Shown here piece after piece: positions 23,065-34,530 of a stretch of DNA of 64,000 nucleotides. The translations under genes and the position numbers were made by a program. The stretch's first letter is position 1; every line of letters starts with the position of its first letter. Source of the DNA: Colocasia esculenta. Its lineage: Eukaryota; Streptophyta; Magnoliopsida; Alismatales; Araceae. The stretch spans positions 496,001 through 560,000 of the forward strand of contig JACBKR010001245.1 of NCBI GenBank assembly GCA_014218235.1, written 5' to 3'. The notes below the pieces were generated by a model. The model was not told the DNA's origin, ran no database searches, and saw nothing but the letters and a program-made list of their open reading frames with translations.

Positions 23065-23084
23065 TTGGCGCCGTCTGTGGGAAC
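23065..23084 (+). other. Primer-binding site of outer element
   Basis: TTGGCGCCGTCTGTGGGAAC begins immediately after the LTR end. TGGCGCCGT is complementary to the 3' acceptor end of plant tRNA-Asp; the remaining bases diverge from it. PBS of this form are common in plant Ty3/gypsy elements. Confidence 0.7.
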
Positions 23085-23577
23085 CGTTACCAAAGGTCAG
23101 TGCGGTTTCCCCTTTCTTATCCTCAACAAAACTCCTCCAAGCATAGACAACGAAATAGCCTCTGGAGCATTTATCGCAATCGCCGAGGTGGCCAAGGCCT
23201 GGCACAACCGGCAAGGGGGCCGACCGAGAGATCGTAAGCCCCTATGCCAGAGGTCGGCTCGAGGGCTCGGCTCGTCTCAAATATCGTGAAGCCTCTCAAG
23301 ATTCATTTGAGGTCGGCTCGGGAGCCGAAGAGTTCCAGAGTTCGTGGTAATCCTGCAGTTCTTATCAACAGTCATCTCCGATTTGGGAAGCCCAAGCCCT
23401 CTAAACATGAGGCTATGATCACACGCTTAATGTCCTCAGTCATGAGGGCGATGAGGTATGTCTGTCAATCCATTCCCTGGGTTTCTAGAAGGTCTTCTCG
23501 TGACATTTTCTCAGGAAGTAGGTTCTCGACGAGATCGCCTCGGCTGTCCAGAAACCAAGAAACCGACATGTGATAAA

Positions 23578-24660
23578 ATGAAGGCGCGGTCGCTTTGGCA
23601 CGCGTATATCACAGCTCGTCTGAGGTCGTTTCGGAACTCCGAGCTCTTGAAGGCGTGGTCGTTTCGGCACGCGTATATCGCAGCTCGTCTGAGGTCACTT
23701 CGGCACTCCGAGCTCTTGAAGGCGCGATCGCTTCGGCACGCGTATATCACAGCTCGTCCGAGGTCGCTTCGGCACTCCGAGATCTTGAAAGCGCGGTCGC
23801 TTCGGCACGCGTATATCACAGCTCGTCCGAGGTCGCTTCGGAACTCCGAGCTCTTGAAGGCGCGTCGCTTCGACACGCGTATATCACGCTCGTCCGAGGT
23901 CGCTTCGGCACTCCGAGCTCTTGAAGGCGCGTCCCTTCGGCACGCGTATATCAGCTCGTCCGAGGTCGCTTCGGCACTCCGAGCTCTTGAAGGCGCGGTC
24001 GCTTCAGCATGCATATATCACAGCTCGTCCGAGGTCACTTCGGCACTCCGAGCTCTTGAAGGCGCGGTTGCTTCGGCACGCGTATATCGCAGCTCGTCCG
24101 AGGTCGCTTCGGCACTCCGAGCTCTTGAAGGCGCGGTCGCTTTGCATGCGTATATCACAGCTCGTCCGAGGTCACTTCGGCACTCCGAGCTCTTGAAGGC
24201 GCGGTCGCTTCGGCACGCGTATATCACAGCTCGTCCGAAGTCGCTTCGGCACTCCGAGCTCTTGAAGGCGTGGTCGCTTCGGCACGCGTATATCACAGCT
24301 CGTCCGAGGTCGCTTCGGCACTCCGAGCTCTTGAAGGTGCGGTCGCTTCGGCACGCGTATATCACAGCTCATCCGAGGTCGCTTCGGCACTCCGAGCTCT
24401 TGAAGGGCGGTCGCTTCGGCACGCGTATATCGCAGCTCGTCCAAGGTTGCTTCGGCACTCCGAGCTCTTGAAGGCGCGGTCGCTTCGGCCCGCGTATATC
24501 ACAGCTCGTCCGAGGTCGCTTCGGCACTTTGATCTCTTGAAGGCGTGCTCGCTTCGACCCACGTACGCATCGTAGCTCATCCAAGGTCGCTACGGCAAGT
24601 CCGAGTTCTCGAAGGCACGGTCGCATCGGCCCACAAATCCGTCCAGACTCTTGTGCGAAA
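23578..24660 (+). repeat. 69-bp minisatellite, ~15 units
   Basis: Units begin AAGGCGCGGTCGCTTCGGCA and include CGCGTATATC and TCGGCACTCCGAGCTCTTGA. Starts at 23581, 23650, 23719, 23788 and 23857 are exactly 69 bp apart, then 66-69 bp to 24540. Units after 24540 decay (recognisable GAGGTCGCTTAGGCA pieces to about 24920). Because 69 is divisible by three, frames stay open through the array on both strands (337 codons on +, 167 on -). I do not consider these genes. Confidence 0.93.
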
Positions 24661-25164
24661 TCACTTCCATACACGAATACGAACGACGTGATTCTAGGCG
24701 AGGTCGCTCCGGCACTCCCCAGAAACCAAGAAGACCATATCTGAGCTCACGAGAGGTCGTGTCGGTACTCTGAGCTACCTAAACAGGGTCGTCTCGACAT
24801 ACGTAGACATGAACGTTATGTTCGCTGGACGAGGTCGCTTAGGCACTCGTTAGGAACTAAAAGACGACGCCCGACGAAATCAGAAGGCGTGGTCACTTCG
24901 GCACACGCAGAGGTCGCTTAGGCATTCATCAGAAGCCGAGACAACGTTCGATGTGTATTGAAGGAAGGGTTCAGCATACGTAGCGAACCTAAGCGACATG
25001 AACAGAAACGTTTCGGCAATCACCAGAAACAGAGGCAGCGCCCGACGTAACTAAAAGCTAGGGCCGAGCGACGACAAACGAGCAAGAACAAAGGAGTTGG
25101 AAGTTTCTATTACTAATGATAAGGTACATAGGAGGGCTGACCGCCATATACAGACGCAGGGCAT

Positions 25165-25834
25165 TTAGTCAATTACAACGTCGTCAGACGCAACGACCTG
25201 AGTCCCGATGACAGCGACCTGATTGGAAGCAATGGTCATGGCTGCCACATTAGCACTAGGCACCGCCTCGGCCGCAGCAGCCTGTGCCTCGTCGGCGACT
25301 TCAGCTTGGTCTTGAGCCTGACCAACGCCCTCGTCCTCGGCATCTTCCAGACCCGACAAATCATATTCGGGATGCAATTTTCGGAGGTCCTTGATGCAGT
25401 GATCGTATCCAGCCTGGAAGAGCTTGTCAACCTCTTCATTTAGCTCATCGGAGTCGCGATAGTCTGCGATAATCCTTTCACGCTCCTCCTCGGCCAGCCT
25501 CAAGTTCTGAGCCCGAGAGGCCTCCAGCAACTCTTCCTTTGTACGAATAACCTCTTTGAGGTCCTCGGCCGCCTTGGTCATCCGAGCCGCATCCTCCTCG
25601 GTTCTCTTCGACTTCAGCCGCTCCGCGTCTAGGAGCTTCTCGACAGTCCTAGCCCTCTTCTCGGCCTCTTTTGCCTTTTTCGTGGCCTCAAGGACTTGAT
25701 GGTCGGCCGCCGCCTGAGACTTCTCGGCTTTCTTGAACAGGGCCCCGACCGGGCCCAATTGAGTCTGCACTGAACCATAGAATTCCTCCACGATCTCGCT
25801 GGCTCGCTTGGCCGAGGACTGGGCCAGCGTTCTC
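25165..25834 (-). pseudogene. C-terminal part of outer element's antisense gene
   Basis: The downstream half of an antisense gene whose N-terminal half lies at 42796-44064, separated by the inner element. It encodes a long Glu/Lys/Ala coiled coil (about 25750-25450; KKAKEAEKRA, EEDAARMTKAAEDL). DELNEEVDKLFQAGYDHCIK and an acidic tail follow, with a stop at 25165. The segment GYDHCIKDLRKLHPEYDLSG matches YNHCLKALAKTYPDLDLS in the 2895-4807 gene, tying the two families together. The apparent start inside the LTR (25857) is an artefact of the insertion. Role unknown; dimerisation through the coiled coil is likely. Confidence 0.65.
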
Positions 25835-27426
25835 TGTAGACACGCCAATTTTCCCAAAAATTGGAAAAGTTCCGGGTTGCACTGTAACGCCTCAAACGTG
25901 ACTGTCTTAAGTTAACATTTAAGTAATTTTCCTGTTTTCCTACCTTTTTTAGGGCTTTTTAGGGTCTTTAGGAAAAAACTAGAAAATATCAAAAAAATCT
26001 TGGAAAAGGTTCTGCAGCACTGCTTGAAATCGCGTCAGGAACGGCCGACACCTTCTTAGGCGCTATATACGCGAAAGTCTGGGACGACGCGATTTTCTTA
26101 CCGCCTTTGTAGCACAGTGCATAACCGACGATTAAAGGCGTCCATTAGGCCCGCCGCGATTTAAAAGTCAAACGTTCACGTCCGTGTCAGAGCACGCATG
26201 TCCTGACACATGGCAGGGGACATGTCGCAACAAGAAAACGCGTCGTTCCTATACGACGCGATTCTTAGCCGCCTAACACACCATGCCGTTGTCAGGTGTC
26301 AGAACGGTGTCAGAATTACAAATCGCGACCAGCTGGCCCGCCGCGATTTTCAAACCGACAGGCGATAGTTAAATCGCGACGCTCTAGGTGGACGCGTTTT
26401 GAACCTGAATACGGTCATGCCTGTCAAATCAATTTGACTTTCTAAATAGCGGTGATTAAAGCCGACGCGATTCTTAAATATCGTCGCGCACCGTAATCAT
26501 CATGTTTTGGCAGATTGATGGACATTAAGCGGTTGTTAATCGCGGCAAGACATGCCGACGCATTTAAGCTCTTGAAGGCGGCGACTGTTCTCGACGCGAT
26601 TTTTCCCAGCATTAAGACTTCGCGCAGAAGCCCATTTCCAGGGGATCCGGCCATTTGTTTTGAAAGGGGGGGGGGTTTAGAGAGAGAGAGAGAGTGAGGG
26701 TTTTAGAGAGAGAGAGAGAGGGTTTTCTATATAGAGAGAGAGAGCCTTCATCTCCCCAACGGCAGAGCCCTGCACGCGCGACGTCTCCACTTCCGGACCT
26801 CCGTCTCCATCGTCTGGAAGATCCCGTGGTGCTGTACGCGACGTTCCGGAGCGCCGGACGATCCTCCGTTACGATCCATCCACCTGGAGACGTCGTCATC
26901 TCAATCGTTTAGAAGCGGCTTCCATCTCATCTCTCTCTCTTCTCCTTCTCCTCCCCCCCCCCCCCCCTTTTTGGGGCTCTTTTTAGACAGTACACACACA
27001 CACACGTGCATGTCTTCTCTCACCCACTTAGGGGTTTTGCATTTCGGTCCTTAGGAGGTGCGTTCACACCCCTTTTGATGCCTTTTCTATGACCTTCTGT
27101 TATTTTCATTTACTACATTGCCGTTTAACCCGTTCGTTCGTCCTCTTGTTGTCTTTTGTCCCAGGTACCGAGTTGAATCTCTTTCGCCGGCCGGCCGGTT
27201 GAAAGAGGAGGGTAAACCCACCGCACCACACATCCCGCTTCTTTTCTACGGGCAGAAAGGTACATGTCACCCTTTTCCTACCCGTCCCCACTTTTGGTGC
27301 TTTTTAGGAAAAGTACCTGGCGATCGCGTTTTTATTTCTCTGATTGTCTATTCTGTTCGCTCTATTCTCGTGTGGAGACGATCGTTTTTCCGTCCTTTTC
27401 GGGACGGGAAAATAACCGCATCTACA
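25835..27426 (+). repeat. 5' LTR of inner element (1592 bp)
   Basis: Starts TGTAGACACGCC, ends CATCTACA. Contains about ten CGCGATT/AATCGCG motifs at 26028-26605, a poly-G plus GA tract (26660-26730), a C-run plus CA repeat (26950-27005) and T-rich 3' part. Short ORFs inside (for example 26515-26697, 27118-27549) are not genes. Confidence 0.92.
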
Positions 27427-27428
27427 AC

Positions 27429-27448
27429 TTGGCGATCACGGTGGGACC
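27429..27448 (+). other. Probable primer-binding site of inner element
   Basis: TTGGCGATCACGGTGGGACC begins two bases after the LTR end. The TGGCGA start and GTGGGA end recall the TGGCGACTCnnCTGGGGA sites (tRNA-Arg type) of Ogre/Tat elements, but the match is partial; the priming tRNA is uncertain. Confidence 0.5.
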
Positions 27449-28327
27449 CTTCATATTTCAGCTTGGTACCTTCTTTTGGCACTCACGTGCCTTTCTTGTA
27501 TCCGCCCCATGCGGAGTCCTTTTATTTGATTCTTGCCACCTTCTGTTGACTGTTAGTTAGGGTTACTTGCTGCTATCTCATTGTTAAATGTTAGTATGCT
27601 ATTTTTAGCCTAATGATGGTTAAATTATCCTCTGAAGCTCTTTTTTTGAAAATATATTTTTGCTGTGCTGTCGCGCGTTTAACCCAGACGACGCGATTTC
27701 TGTGTGCTTGTTGTGCGGCGCGTGTACTGGACGCGATTTGAGACAGAGTCCTCAGGGAGTCGTCTCAGCTCTTACAGCTGTCATAAGCTGTCAGATCCGC
27801 GACTGACAGAAGGGACACGACTCAAACATGCTCCCAGTTGCTTGCCTTTTGTGTTATTGGTGCTTTGTTTCATTGGCCGGTGGACCTCCTTCCCTCATTT
27901 ACCTAGGATCCACACACACCTCTCGGTGGGAATTATCTCCTTTTTGGGCATTCCGTCCCATCAGGCTAGAGAACTCCTACCGAGACCTCCGTAAGTCTTC
28001 GTACCCCGTGGATTCCCTCACGGTGGACCGAGCTGGTTGTACCCGTTATCGGTGACCTGGATAGAGTACCTGTTTGTGTGGAGAGATTGCATTAGAAGTG
28101 AACCCCGGAGCTGTCATCATTCTCATTATTTAGGTTCACTTCTTTTCACGAGAGGCACATTGATAAGTTAATTCACCTTAATCACTTCTAAATCATTTAA
28201 AGGAGGCGTAATTTTGTTAAGTGCATTCTCAAAATTGGATAATCTTCTCCCACATTCACTGAGTAGTTGTTTGGTACTGTTCTCCAAGTCACCCTATATG
28301 CAACTCCATTCCGGCCGTTCTCTGTCG
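27449..28327 (+). other. Untranslated leader of inner element
   Basis: About 0.9 kb between primer site and gag. Two CGCGATTT motifs (27696, 27735) repeat the LTR motif. The short frames show no known domain, and there is no separate pre-gag ORF of the kind seen in dicot Ogre elements. Confidence 0.5.
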
Positions 28328-28651
28328 ATGGCCGAATATGAGAATGCGGGTCAGGATGATGTGTACGAGCAGGTTTACGGGCCTGGTGCTTATCCTCCTG
28401 TTGATCCATCCGACCCACATGTGAATGTGGTGGGCACCCAGACCCAGTTTACTCAAATTCCCCAGAGGCAGGATGATCCCTCTGCCTCGGTTAATCTCTC
28501 TCAGCTTGTGGACATACTCCAAAACCTCCGAGCTCCTCAGATCCAAGAGGTACAAGCTGCTTTAAAGGGGAAATCTGTTGCTAATCCTGACCCCTTTAGT
28601 TACCCTAATCAGGGGGTCCATCTTGAGTCCATCCGTGACCCGAGTGGATGA
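28328..28651 (+). pseudogene. gag N-terminal fragment
   Basis: Starts MAEYENAGQDDVYEQVYGPG at 28328, the first ATG giving a Tat-like acidic, Pro/Gln-rich gag head. It ends at a stop at 28649 after a likely frameshift; homology-like sequence (Pro-rich, PGQTPIMPF) continues in another frame to about 28890. The upstream in-frame ATG (28214) seems to be leader. Confidence 0.5.
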
Positions 28652-28894
28652 ATTTCACCGGCCCCTTCACGAGCCCACTCTGTTATCCATTCTCGGTATC
28701 AAAGTCTCGAAGACCGATACCGGGCGCCTGTTGACATGGCACGACCCACCTATCAACCCCGAGTTCCGACCCAGGGTCCCGTGCATGCCAGCGCCATTCT
28801 TCAGTATCCCTCCCGGGCAGACGCCCATTATGCCATTCCTTCAGGCGCCCCCTAGCAATCGACTGATCAACTCGCCCAGACTCTTCTGGCCAAG

Positions 28895-29494
28895 ATGAGT
28901 AAGTTGGAGCGCGATATGAAGAGGGTGTCTGCCCCCAATGATCCCTTCGAACTTGCATTGCCTGCCATGCCAGTCTTTCACTTGCCTCCCTCTGAAATGC
29001 CGGTATACCGCCGCTACAATGGTACCGGCAATCCGTTCGTACATATCAAAGAATTTATGTACGAATCCTCCTTCTGGCAAGATGATAATCGGGCACTTGC
29101 CTTCTTGTTTCGTCGGTCCCTGGATGGGCCTGCCCTCGATTGGTTTTATTCCCTGGATCCTGCAGATGCAGAGAGCTTTGAAGCTGTCCAGAGGAAATTT
29201 TTGAGGAGGTATAGAGACAGAGTTGGGCCGGTGTTGTCTATAATTGATTTGATGACTGAGAAAATGAGGGCTGATGAAGATTTCGTCTCCTTTGCTGATA
29301 AGTGGAGACTCATGGCCGAAAAGTTGAAGGACCCACTGTCTGAATCGGAGCAGGTAAAAATGATCACTGCAAATGCCACGCCTCAGTTCAGACATATATT
29401 GGCCATGAACAAGCTAACCACAATGGAGGAACTGTATGAGAGAGCCCGCTACATCCAGACAACTGAAGGACTCTCCTATCGTGGCCATGTTTGA
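28895..29494 (+). pseudogene. gag capsid domain (Retrotrans_gag)
   Basis: 199 codons with the plant retrotransposon gag pattern: PVYRRYNGTGNPFVHIKEF, then AFLFRRSLDGPALDWFYSL, FLRRYRDR and FADKWRL. Gag packages the element RNA and forms virus-like particles in the cytoplasm. A frameshift at about 29490 separates it from FEPKARVVKKP in the next frame. No CCHC zinc knuckle was found downstream. Confidence 0.8.
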
Positions 29495-29584
29495 ACCCAA
29501 GGCCCGCGTTGTTAAGAAGCCGTTGGTACCTCCGCCAGTGGTCCTGTCACTGAGGGAGTTATATCTAACGAGCAAGTAAGTGCA

Positions 29585-30766
29585 ATGGGCAATCCAACCC
29601 CCTCCACCTACCGTCCACCTAACAACTCCAGGGCCCAACAGCCTCAATTCCCAGTGTCTAGGCCAAGCAATCAGCCTACTTTCATAGGGCCACAGCCACC
29701 TCAGCAGCCTTATTACAACCAACCATCTCAACGACCACAATTCCAAACCTTCCAGCGGACGCAAAACCATCAGCCACAATACCAGCAACCTCAACAACCG
29801 CAATACCAACCTGCCCCTCCGCAGTATCAACCGCAGCATCCACCTCACCAACTCAACCAGGTCCCTCCGCCGGGTAATTATGGGCCGCCACCGCCTAGAT
29901 TCCCATCTGGCCCCAGAAGAACAGCTTACCCTCCGTTGCCAGAAACATTGCCGGATGTTTTTAATGCCCTTATGGCAGCCGGTGCACTTACTTTGCCAAA
30001 GGAGAAGCTGCAATGGCCCCCTAACCTTGACACCTTTTTTACTGCTTTCCCTAATACCCATGGGCGGGACTTTGCTTTTCCTTCTGTAAATACCTCCTTT
30101 ACTGATTTCCCTAATACCCATGGGCGGGACTTTGCTTTTCCTTCTGTAAATACTTCTTTATTTACTGCTTTCCCTAATGCCCATGGGCAGGACTCTACTT
30201 TTTCTTCTGTAAATTCTTCCTTTACTGCTTTCCCTAATACCCATGGGCGGGACTATGCTTTTCCTTCTTCAGCATCGTCATTTCCTTTAAGTAGCTTAGA
30301 TCGGGGTGGTAAGCCAGGGGTAGGTCCGGAAAGGAAACCCAGGGGAAGAAGGATCCCTCACCGCTATCTGGCTAGCTTAGCTCGTAGGTGCAAGGTGTGC
30401 TTAGCTATTCCCGAATTTTTAGAGTACCCTATGCAGTTGCCGGATATAGAGTTCGAGCAATCAGCCTCCTTTGTTGATGATGGGTTCGGAGTCTATGAGA
30501 TCATAGATGGCGACGACCCAATTAATGAGGGCGATGAGGAATTTGAAGATGAGGCCGACGCCTTCGCCAGTGGTTTGAAGAGGTTTGATGAACCATCACC
30601 AGCCGTCCAGGAAATCACCAAGGAGATCAACCTGGGGACCGAAGAAGACCCTAAAATTGTCCTCGTCAGTACCAATTTGGCACCGGACGAAGAAGAGGCA
30701 ATTATGGAGTTCTCAGGCAGTACAATGACATTTTTGCATGGAGCTATGAGGATATGCCGGGTTTAG
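29585..30766 (+). pseudogene. gag-pol linker: Pro/Gln-rich, tandem repeats, pre-RT segment
   Basis: 393 codons. Residues 1-125 are Pro/Gln/Tyr-rich (QPQYQQPQQPQYQ). Residues 140-235 contain four copies of a repeat of about 20 residues (FPNTHGRDFAFPSVN). Residues 235-390 contain LARRCKVCLAIPEFLEYP, an acidic part and EINLGTEEDPKIVLVSTNL, which in Tat elements lies just before RT. The aspartic protease (D-T/S-G motif) expected in between is not visible. The end is a frameshift: LRQYNDIFAWSYEDMPGLD continues in another frame at 30711-30766. Confidence 0.65.
30030..30262 (+). repeat. 57-63-bp tandem repeat, 4 units in gag-pol linker
   Basis: Units contain TTTCCCTAATACCCATGGGC and GGGACTTTGCTTTTCCTTCT, and start near 30048, 30108, 30171 and 30231. 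Unit lengths are multiples of three, so the frame is kept. Confidence 0.85.
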
Positions 30767-30774
30767 ATTCTTCA

Positions 30775-31562
30775 TAGTAGAGCATTATCTTAACCTCAAG
30801 CCAGGCTCCATTGCGGTCAAGCAGCGGTTGAGGCGTTTCCACCCTCTGATAGCTTTAAAAATGAAAGAAGAAGTTGACAGGCTCCACAAAGCCAAATTTA
30901 TCAAAGTCGTACTTTATCCCATTGGGTGGCAAACATCGTACCGGTAATCAAGAAGGATGGGAAAGTTATAATTTGTATTGATTTCCGGGACCTCAACCGT
31001 GCATGTCCTAAGGACGATTTCCCTTACCTCACCTCGATGTGTTGGTAGATAACACAGCTGGGTATGAAACTCTCTCCTTATGGATGGTTTCTCAGGTTAC
31101 AACCAGATCAAGCTGGCAAAACAGGATCAAGACAAGACTTCGTTTACTACACCATGGGGAACTTATTGTTTTATGGCCATGCCATTTGGGCTCAAAAATG
31201 CCGGGGCCACTTATCAAAGAGCTATGATGGCCATCTTTCATGACATGATCCACATTTTTGTTGAGGTGTATGTAGACGACTTGGTAGTCAAATCCAGATC
31301 GGCAGTTGAGTATGCCGGGGTTCTCATTAAGGTTTTGCAAAGAACCAGAGAATATCATTTAAGAATGAACCCCAAGAAGTGCGTATTTGGTATGTCAGTA
31401 GGAAGGTTGTTAGGATTCATTGTGAGTAAGAGAGGCATAGAGATCGACCCAGATAAGGCGAAGGCAATAAAAAAGATGCTCCCTCCCAAGAATTTAAAAG
31501 AAGTTCGAGGATTAATCGGGAGGTTGCAGTATATTCGCCGATTCATCTCCCAACATTCCTAA
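30775..31562 (+). pseudogene. Reverse transcriptase domain (broken)
   Basis: RT blocks in order: KPGSIAVKQRLRRFHP, KEEVDRLHKAKFIKV, then ICIDFRDLNRACPKDDFP-like residues in shifted frames near 30970-31025, and MDGFSGYNQIKLAKQDQDKT from 31080. MPFGLKNAGATYQRAM and the catalytic YVDD (31269-31280) follow, then GFIVSKRGIEIDPDKAKAI. At least two frameshifts lie in 30890-31080, and a TAA stop at 31560 occurs in the conserved HS.KC region. The palm motif is intact but the polyprotein is not translatable. Confidence 0.88.
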
Positions 31563-32657
31563 AGGTGTAGGCCCTTCTATGACCTCACCAAGCCAGAGGT
31601 TGAATTTTGCTGGAATGAGAAGTGCCAGGCAGCGTTTGATGAGCTTAAGGATTATTTGACTAATCCGCCTATCCTGAGACCGCCTATACCAGGCAAGCCT
31701 CTCGTTCTCTATATTTCTGTTCTAGAAGATTCTGTAGGAGCTGTTCTTGCACAAATGAACGAAGAAGGTAAAGAGAGGGCAGCTTACTACTTGTCCAAAC
31801 TCCTTAATCCTTGTGAAGAGAAATATAATTTAATAGAAAAGACCTGTGCTGCGCTTGTATGGGTAGTGCAGAAATTGAAGCACTACTTTGTTGCCCACAC
31901 AGTGCATCTAATTGCTCGAATGAATCCAATGAAGTTCTTGCTTCAAAAATCTGTCTTAACCGACCGATTAGCACGTTGGCAAAGCTTCCTTTCCCAATTT
32001 GAAATTACCTACATCCAACAAAAAGCTGTCAAGGGCTACGCTATAGCCGAGCACCTTGCTCATCACCCATTGCCTCGAATTGATCCAGTCATCTCAGAAC
32101 TCCCGGATGAAGAATTAATGTCTCTTAATCATTCCAATCTCATGTGGACATTATATTTCGATGGGGCTCTAAACTCTTTTGGGGCAGGTATTGGGGTAGC
32201 TCTTTTGTCTCCAGAGGGTGTCACTATTTCGTGAGTTTGTAAATTAAATTTCCCTACCACCAACAATATCGCTGAATACGAAGCTTTATTGGCTGGTTTG
32301 GAACTCGCCCGTTATTATGGTGTGACGCGTCTCTGGATCGTAGGTGATAGCCAATTGGTCCTCCGCCAAGTGCTCACCAAATACCAAACTCTTGATCCCA
32401 AGCTCAAGCCGTATCAAGAACTTGCTTCGGCTTATGCCAAGTTGTTTACCAAGCTTGTCTTTGTTCATGTTCCTCGTCACCAAAACCTTTTGGCTGACGC
32501 CCTTGCCACGGTTGGTACGACTATGCACATGACTTATTCTGGTGACTTTGACAGCATTCAGATCGAACGCCGTCAAATTCCTTTCTACTTGGATCCTAGG
32601 TTCCTCTGGGTTAAGGAAGATCTATTGATGAGAGAGGAAGCAAGGAGTAGAACATAG
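31563..32657 (+). pseudogene. RNase H plus second (archaeal-type) RNase H
   Basis: In frame with RT after the 31560 stop: RCRPFYDLTKPEVEFCW, then retroviral-type RNase H (VLYISVLEDSVGAVLAQ, AAYYLSKLLNPCEEKYNLIE). From about 32150 comes a second RNase H: WTLYFDGALNSFGAGIG, a TGA at 32232-32234, then NNIAEYEALLAGLELA, VGDSQLV and HVPRHQNLLADALA. The D, E, D and D/H positions of an active site are all there. Two adjacent RNase H domains are the hallmark of the Tat lineage. It ends at TAG 32655. Confidence 0.88.
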
Positions 32658-33440
32658 GTCATGTTAGTGGAGCTCGAAAAAGAATTGGAAGACGAGGAGA
32701 AACCGTGGTATTATGAGATAGCTGAATATTGCAAATAGGTATAAGATTGCATTGCACCAGAGGCTATGATTACCGATAATGGACCATAGTTCATCTCTCA
32801 GGAACTCCGTGACCTCTGCAATAGGTATAAGATTGCATTGCACCATTCATCACCTTATTATCCGCAAGGCAATGGCCAGGCAGAGGCCACAAACAAAACT
32901 CTCATTAAAATCATAAAAAAGACGTGTGAGGGTAATAAATTCTCAGACTGGCCGAAAAAACTCGTGGAAGCTCTATGGGCTTACCGCACTTCAATCCGTA
33001 CTCCCACAGGGCAGACACCGTTTGCTCTCACTTACGGAATGGAGGCAGTAGTACCATATGAGATTCTTATTCCATCATTAAGAGTTCAGCTTGACAAGGA
33101 ATTACCAATTGATGAGCGACGCGAGTCACTTCTTGCACAGTTGGAGCTCTTAGATGAGAAGCGTTTGGTTGCCGCCGAGCATACGAGAGCATATCAGAAT
33201 AAACTCACACGTTTTTACCAAAAGAGAGTCGTTGAGAGAAAAATCAAAATCGGTGAGATGGTCGTTAAGAGAATCTTTGTAAAACCTGGTGGTCCCAGAT
33301 CCAAGCTCCAACCAAATTGGGAAGGGCCATATGTTATAAGCCAAGCTTATTCAGGTAATGCTTATAAGCTAATCAATGCAGAGGGTGAGGAACTCTCCCA
33401 CTCTTGGAATGGTCTTCATCTCAAGAAATACTACCCTTAG
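32658..33440 (+). pseudogene. Integrase, N-terminus deleted
   Basis: The linker ELEKELEDEEKPWYYEIAEY is followed almost directly by MITDNGP (second catalytic Asp, 32766-32786), a TAG, FISQELRDLC, then HHSSPYYPQGNGQAEATNKT (catalytic Glu) and NWEGPYVISQAYSGNAYKL (GPY/F domain). The HHCC zinc finger and first catalytic Asp, expected in between, are missing. A 26-bp direct repeat (32734-32759 and 32820-32845) marks the deletion site. This integrase cannot be active. Confidence 0.85.
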
Positions 33441-34185
33441 TTTATTACTATCTGAAAATGAATTTTTTTTGCATGATATACAAGCCCCAAATTTGAAGGA
33501 TGTTATGTTTAATTTCCGTTTCCTGTTTTTAATATGTTAGTCAAGGAAGGCGACACTCACACACTTACACGCCTTCCTGAGAAAACCAGAGGCGCAGAAT
33601 CTAAAGAAGATCGATGTCATGTTTATGATTTTAAGGCAATATCCATTTCTTTCTCCTATTCGGTTTGTCAGTAAGAAAAGAAGACCAGTGAGATTGACCT
33701 CATAAGGTTGTTTAAAACTTAGAAAATGATCAATCAAGGCAAAAGGGAAAGAGAGGATCAATGAAAATCTAAACCCTCACAAAAAAGCCAAAAAGGCCAA
33801 ATCAAATACAAAGCATGTCAAGAGTGGCAAAGTCCCCGCGGAGATCCAAATGGACCCGGTCGTATGCATGCTAAAACCCCAAACACCAAGTTAAACTCGA
33901 ACCTTTTTCTAAGTATAAAAAGCAACCGATTGAGTGTCTCCCCGGTTACCCGGATTACTGGCAGACTTCCTAAGAATTCTTCTCTCCTTCTCAAGATATT
34001 GTCTTAACACCTAGACAAGGCAAAGATCGACTAAAGGGGGCATCGCCAAAAGTCGCCTCAGGTCAAGGCACCTTTATGCACGTCTAATCCATGCTTAGAC
34101 GCATTCAAGGGCAGTCAACGGTTTTTAAGATTGACATCTGAATAATTGAAAGGTCAGTATACCATACTTTCAAAAAAAAAAAAAT
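33441..34185 (+). other. Post-pol non-coding region of inner element
   Basis: No long frames or recognisable motifs. The 3' spacer between the pol stop and the A-rich tandem repeat. Confidence 0.4.
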
Positions 34186-34530
34186 CAGCATACTTTCAAA
34201 ATCCAAAAAATATATATTTTTTCAAAATCCAAAAAAATATATACTTTCAAAATCCAAAAAATATATATACTTCAAAATCCAAAAAATATATAGCATACTT
34301 TCAAAATCCAAAAAAAAGCATACTTTCAAAACCAAAAAAAAATTGGATACACCAAAACCCAAAAAAATTGAATACCACCAAAACCCAAAAAAATTGAATA
34401 CCACCAAAACCCAAAAAAAAATTGAATACACCAAAACCCAAAAAAATTGAATACACCAAAACCCAAAAATTGAATACCCCAAAACTAAAAAAAATCTGAA
34501 TATTCCAAAACCCAAAACAAATCTAAATAT
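34175..34530. repeat. A-rich tandem repeat array
   Basis: Two intermixed units: CTTTCAAAATCCAAAAAATA (about six at 34175-34335) and ATTGAATACACCAAAACCCA with an A-run (about eight at 34340-34530). The repeat keeps Phe/Tyr/Lys-rich frames open; none is a gene. It separates the sense pol from the antisense PMD gene. Confidence 0.85.

Noticed and set aside
23458..24471. 337-codon plus-strand ORF
   Set aside because: It is the translation of a 69-bp tandem repeat whose length is a multiple of three; the opposite strand is open as well. No evidence for a protein.
23578..24660. CRISPR-like array
   Set aside because: Contiguous 69-bp tandem units without unique spacers, in a plant retroelement.
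25629..25895. ORFs extending from 25857/25895 into the LTR
   Set aside because: Their N-termini cross the LTR boundary at 25835, so they are insertion artefacts of the antisense gene.
26515..27549. ORFs in the LTR (also at 41973-42861 and 58562-59457)
   Set aside because: They lie within LTR sequence, differ in length between copies because of single-base gaps, and show no domain.
31092..33344. Minus-strand ORFs opposite pol
   Set aside because: Shadows of RT, RNase H and integrase frames; no features of their own.
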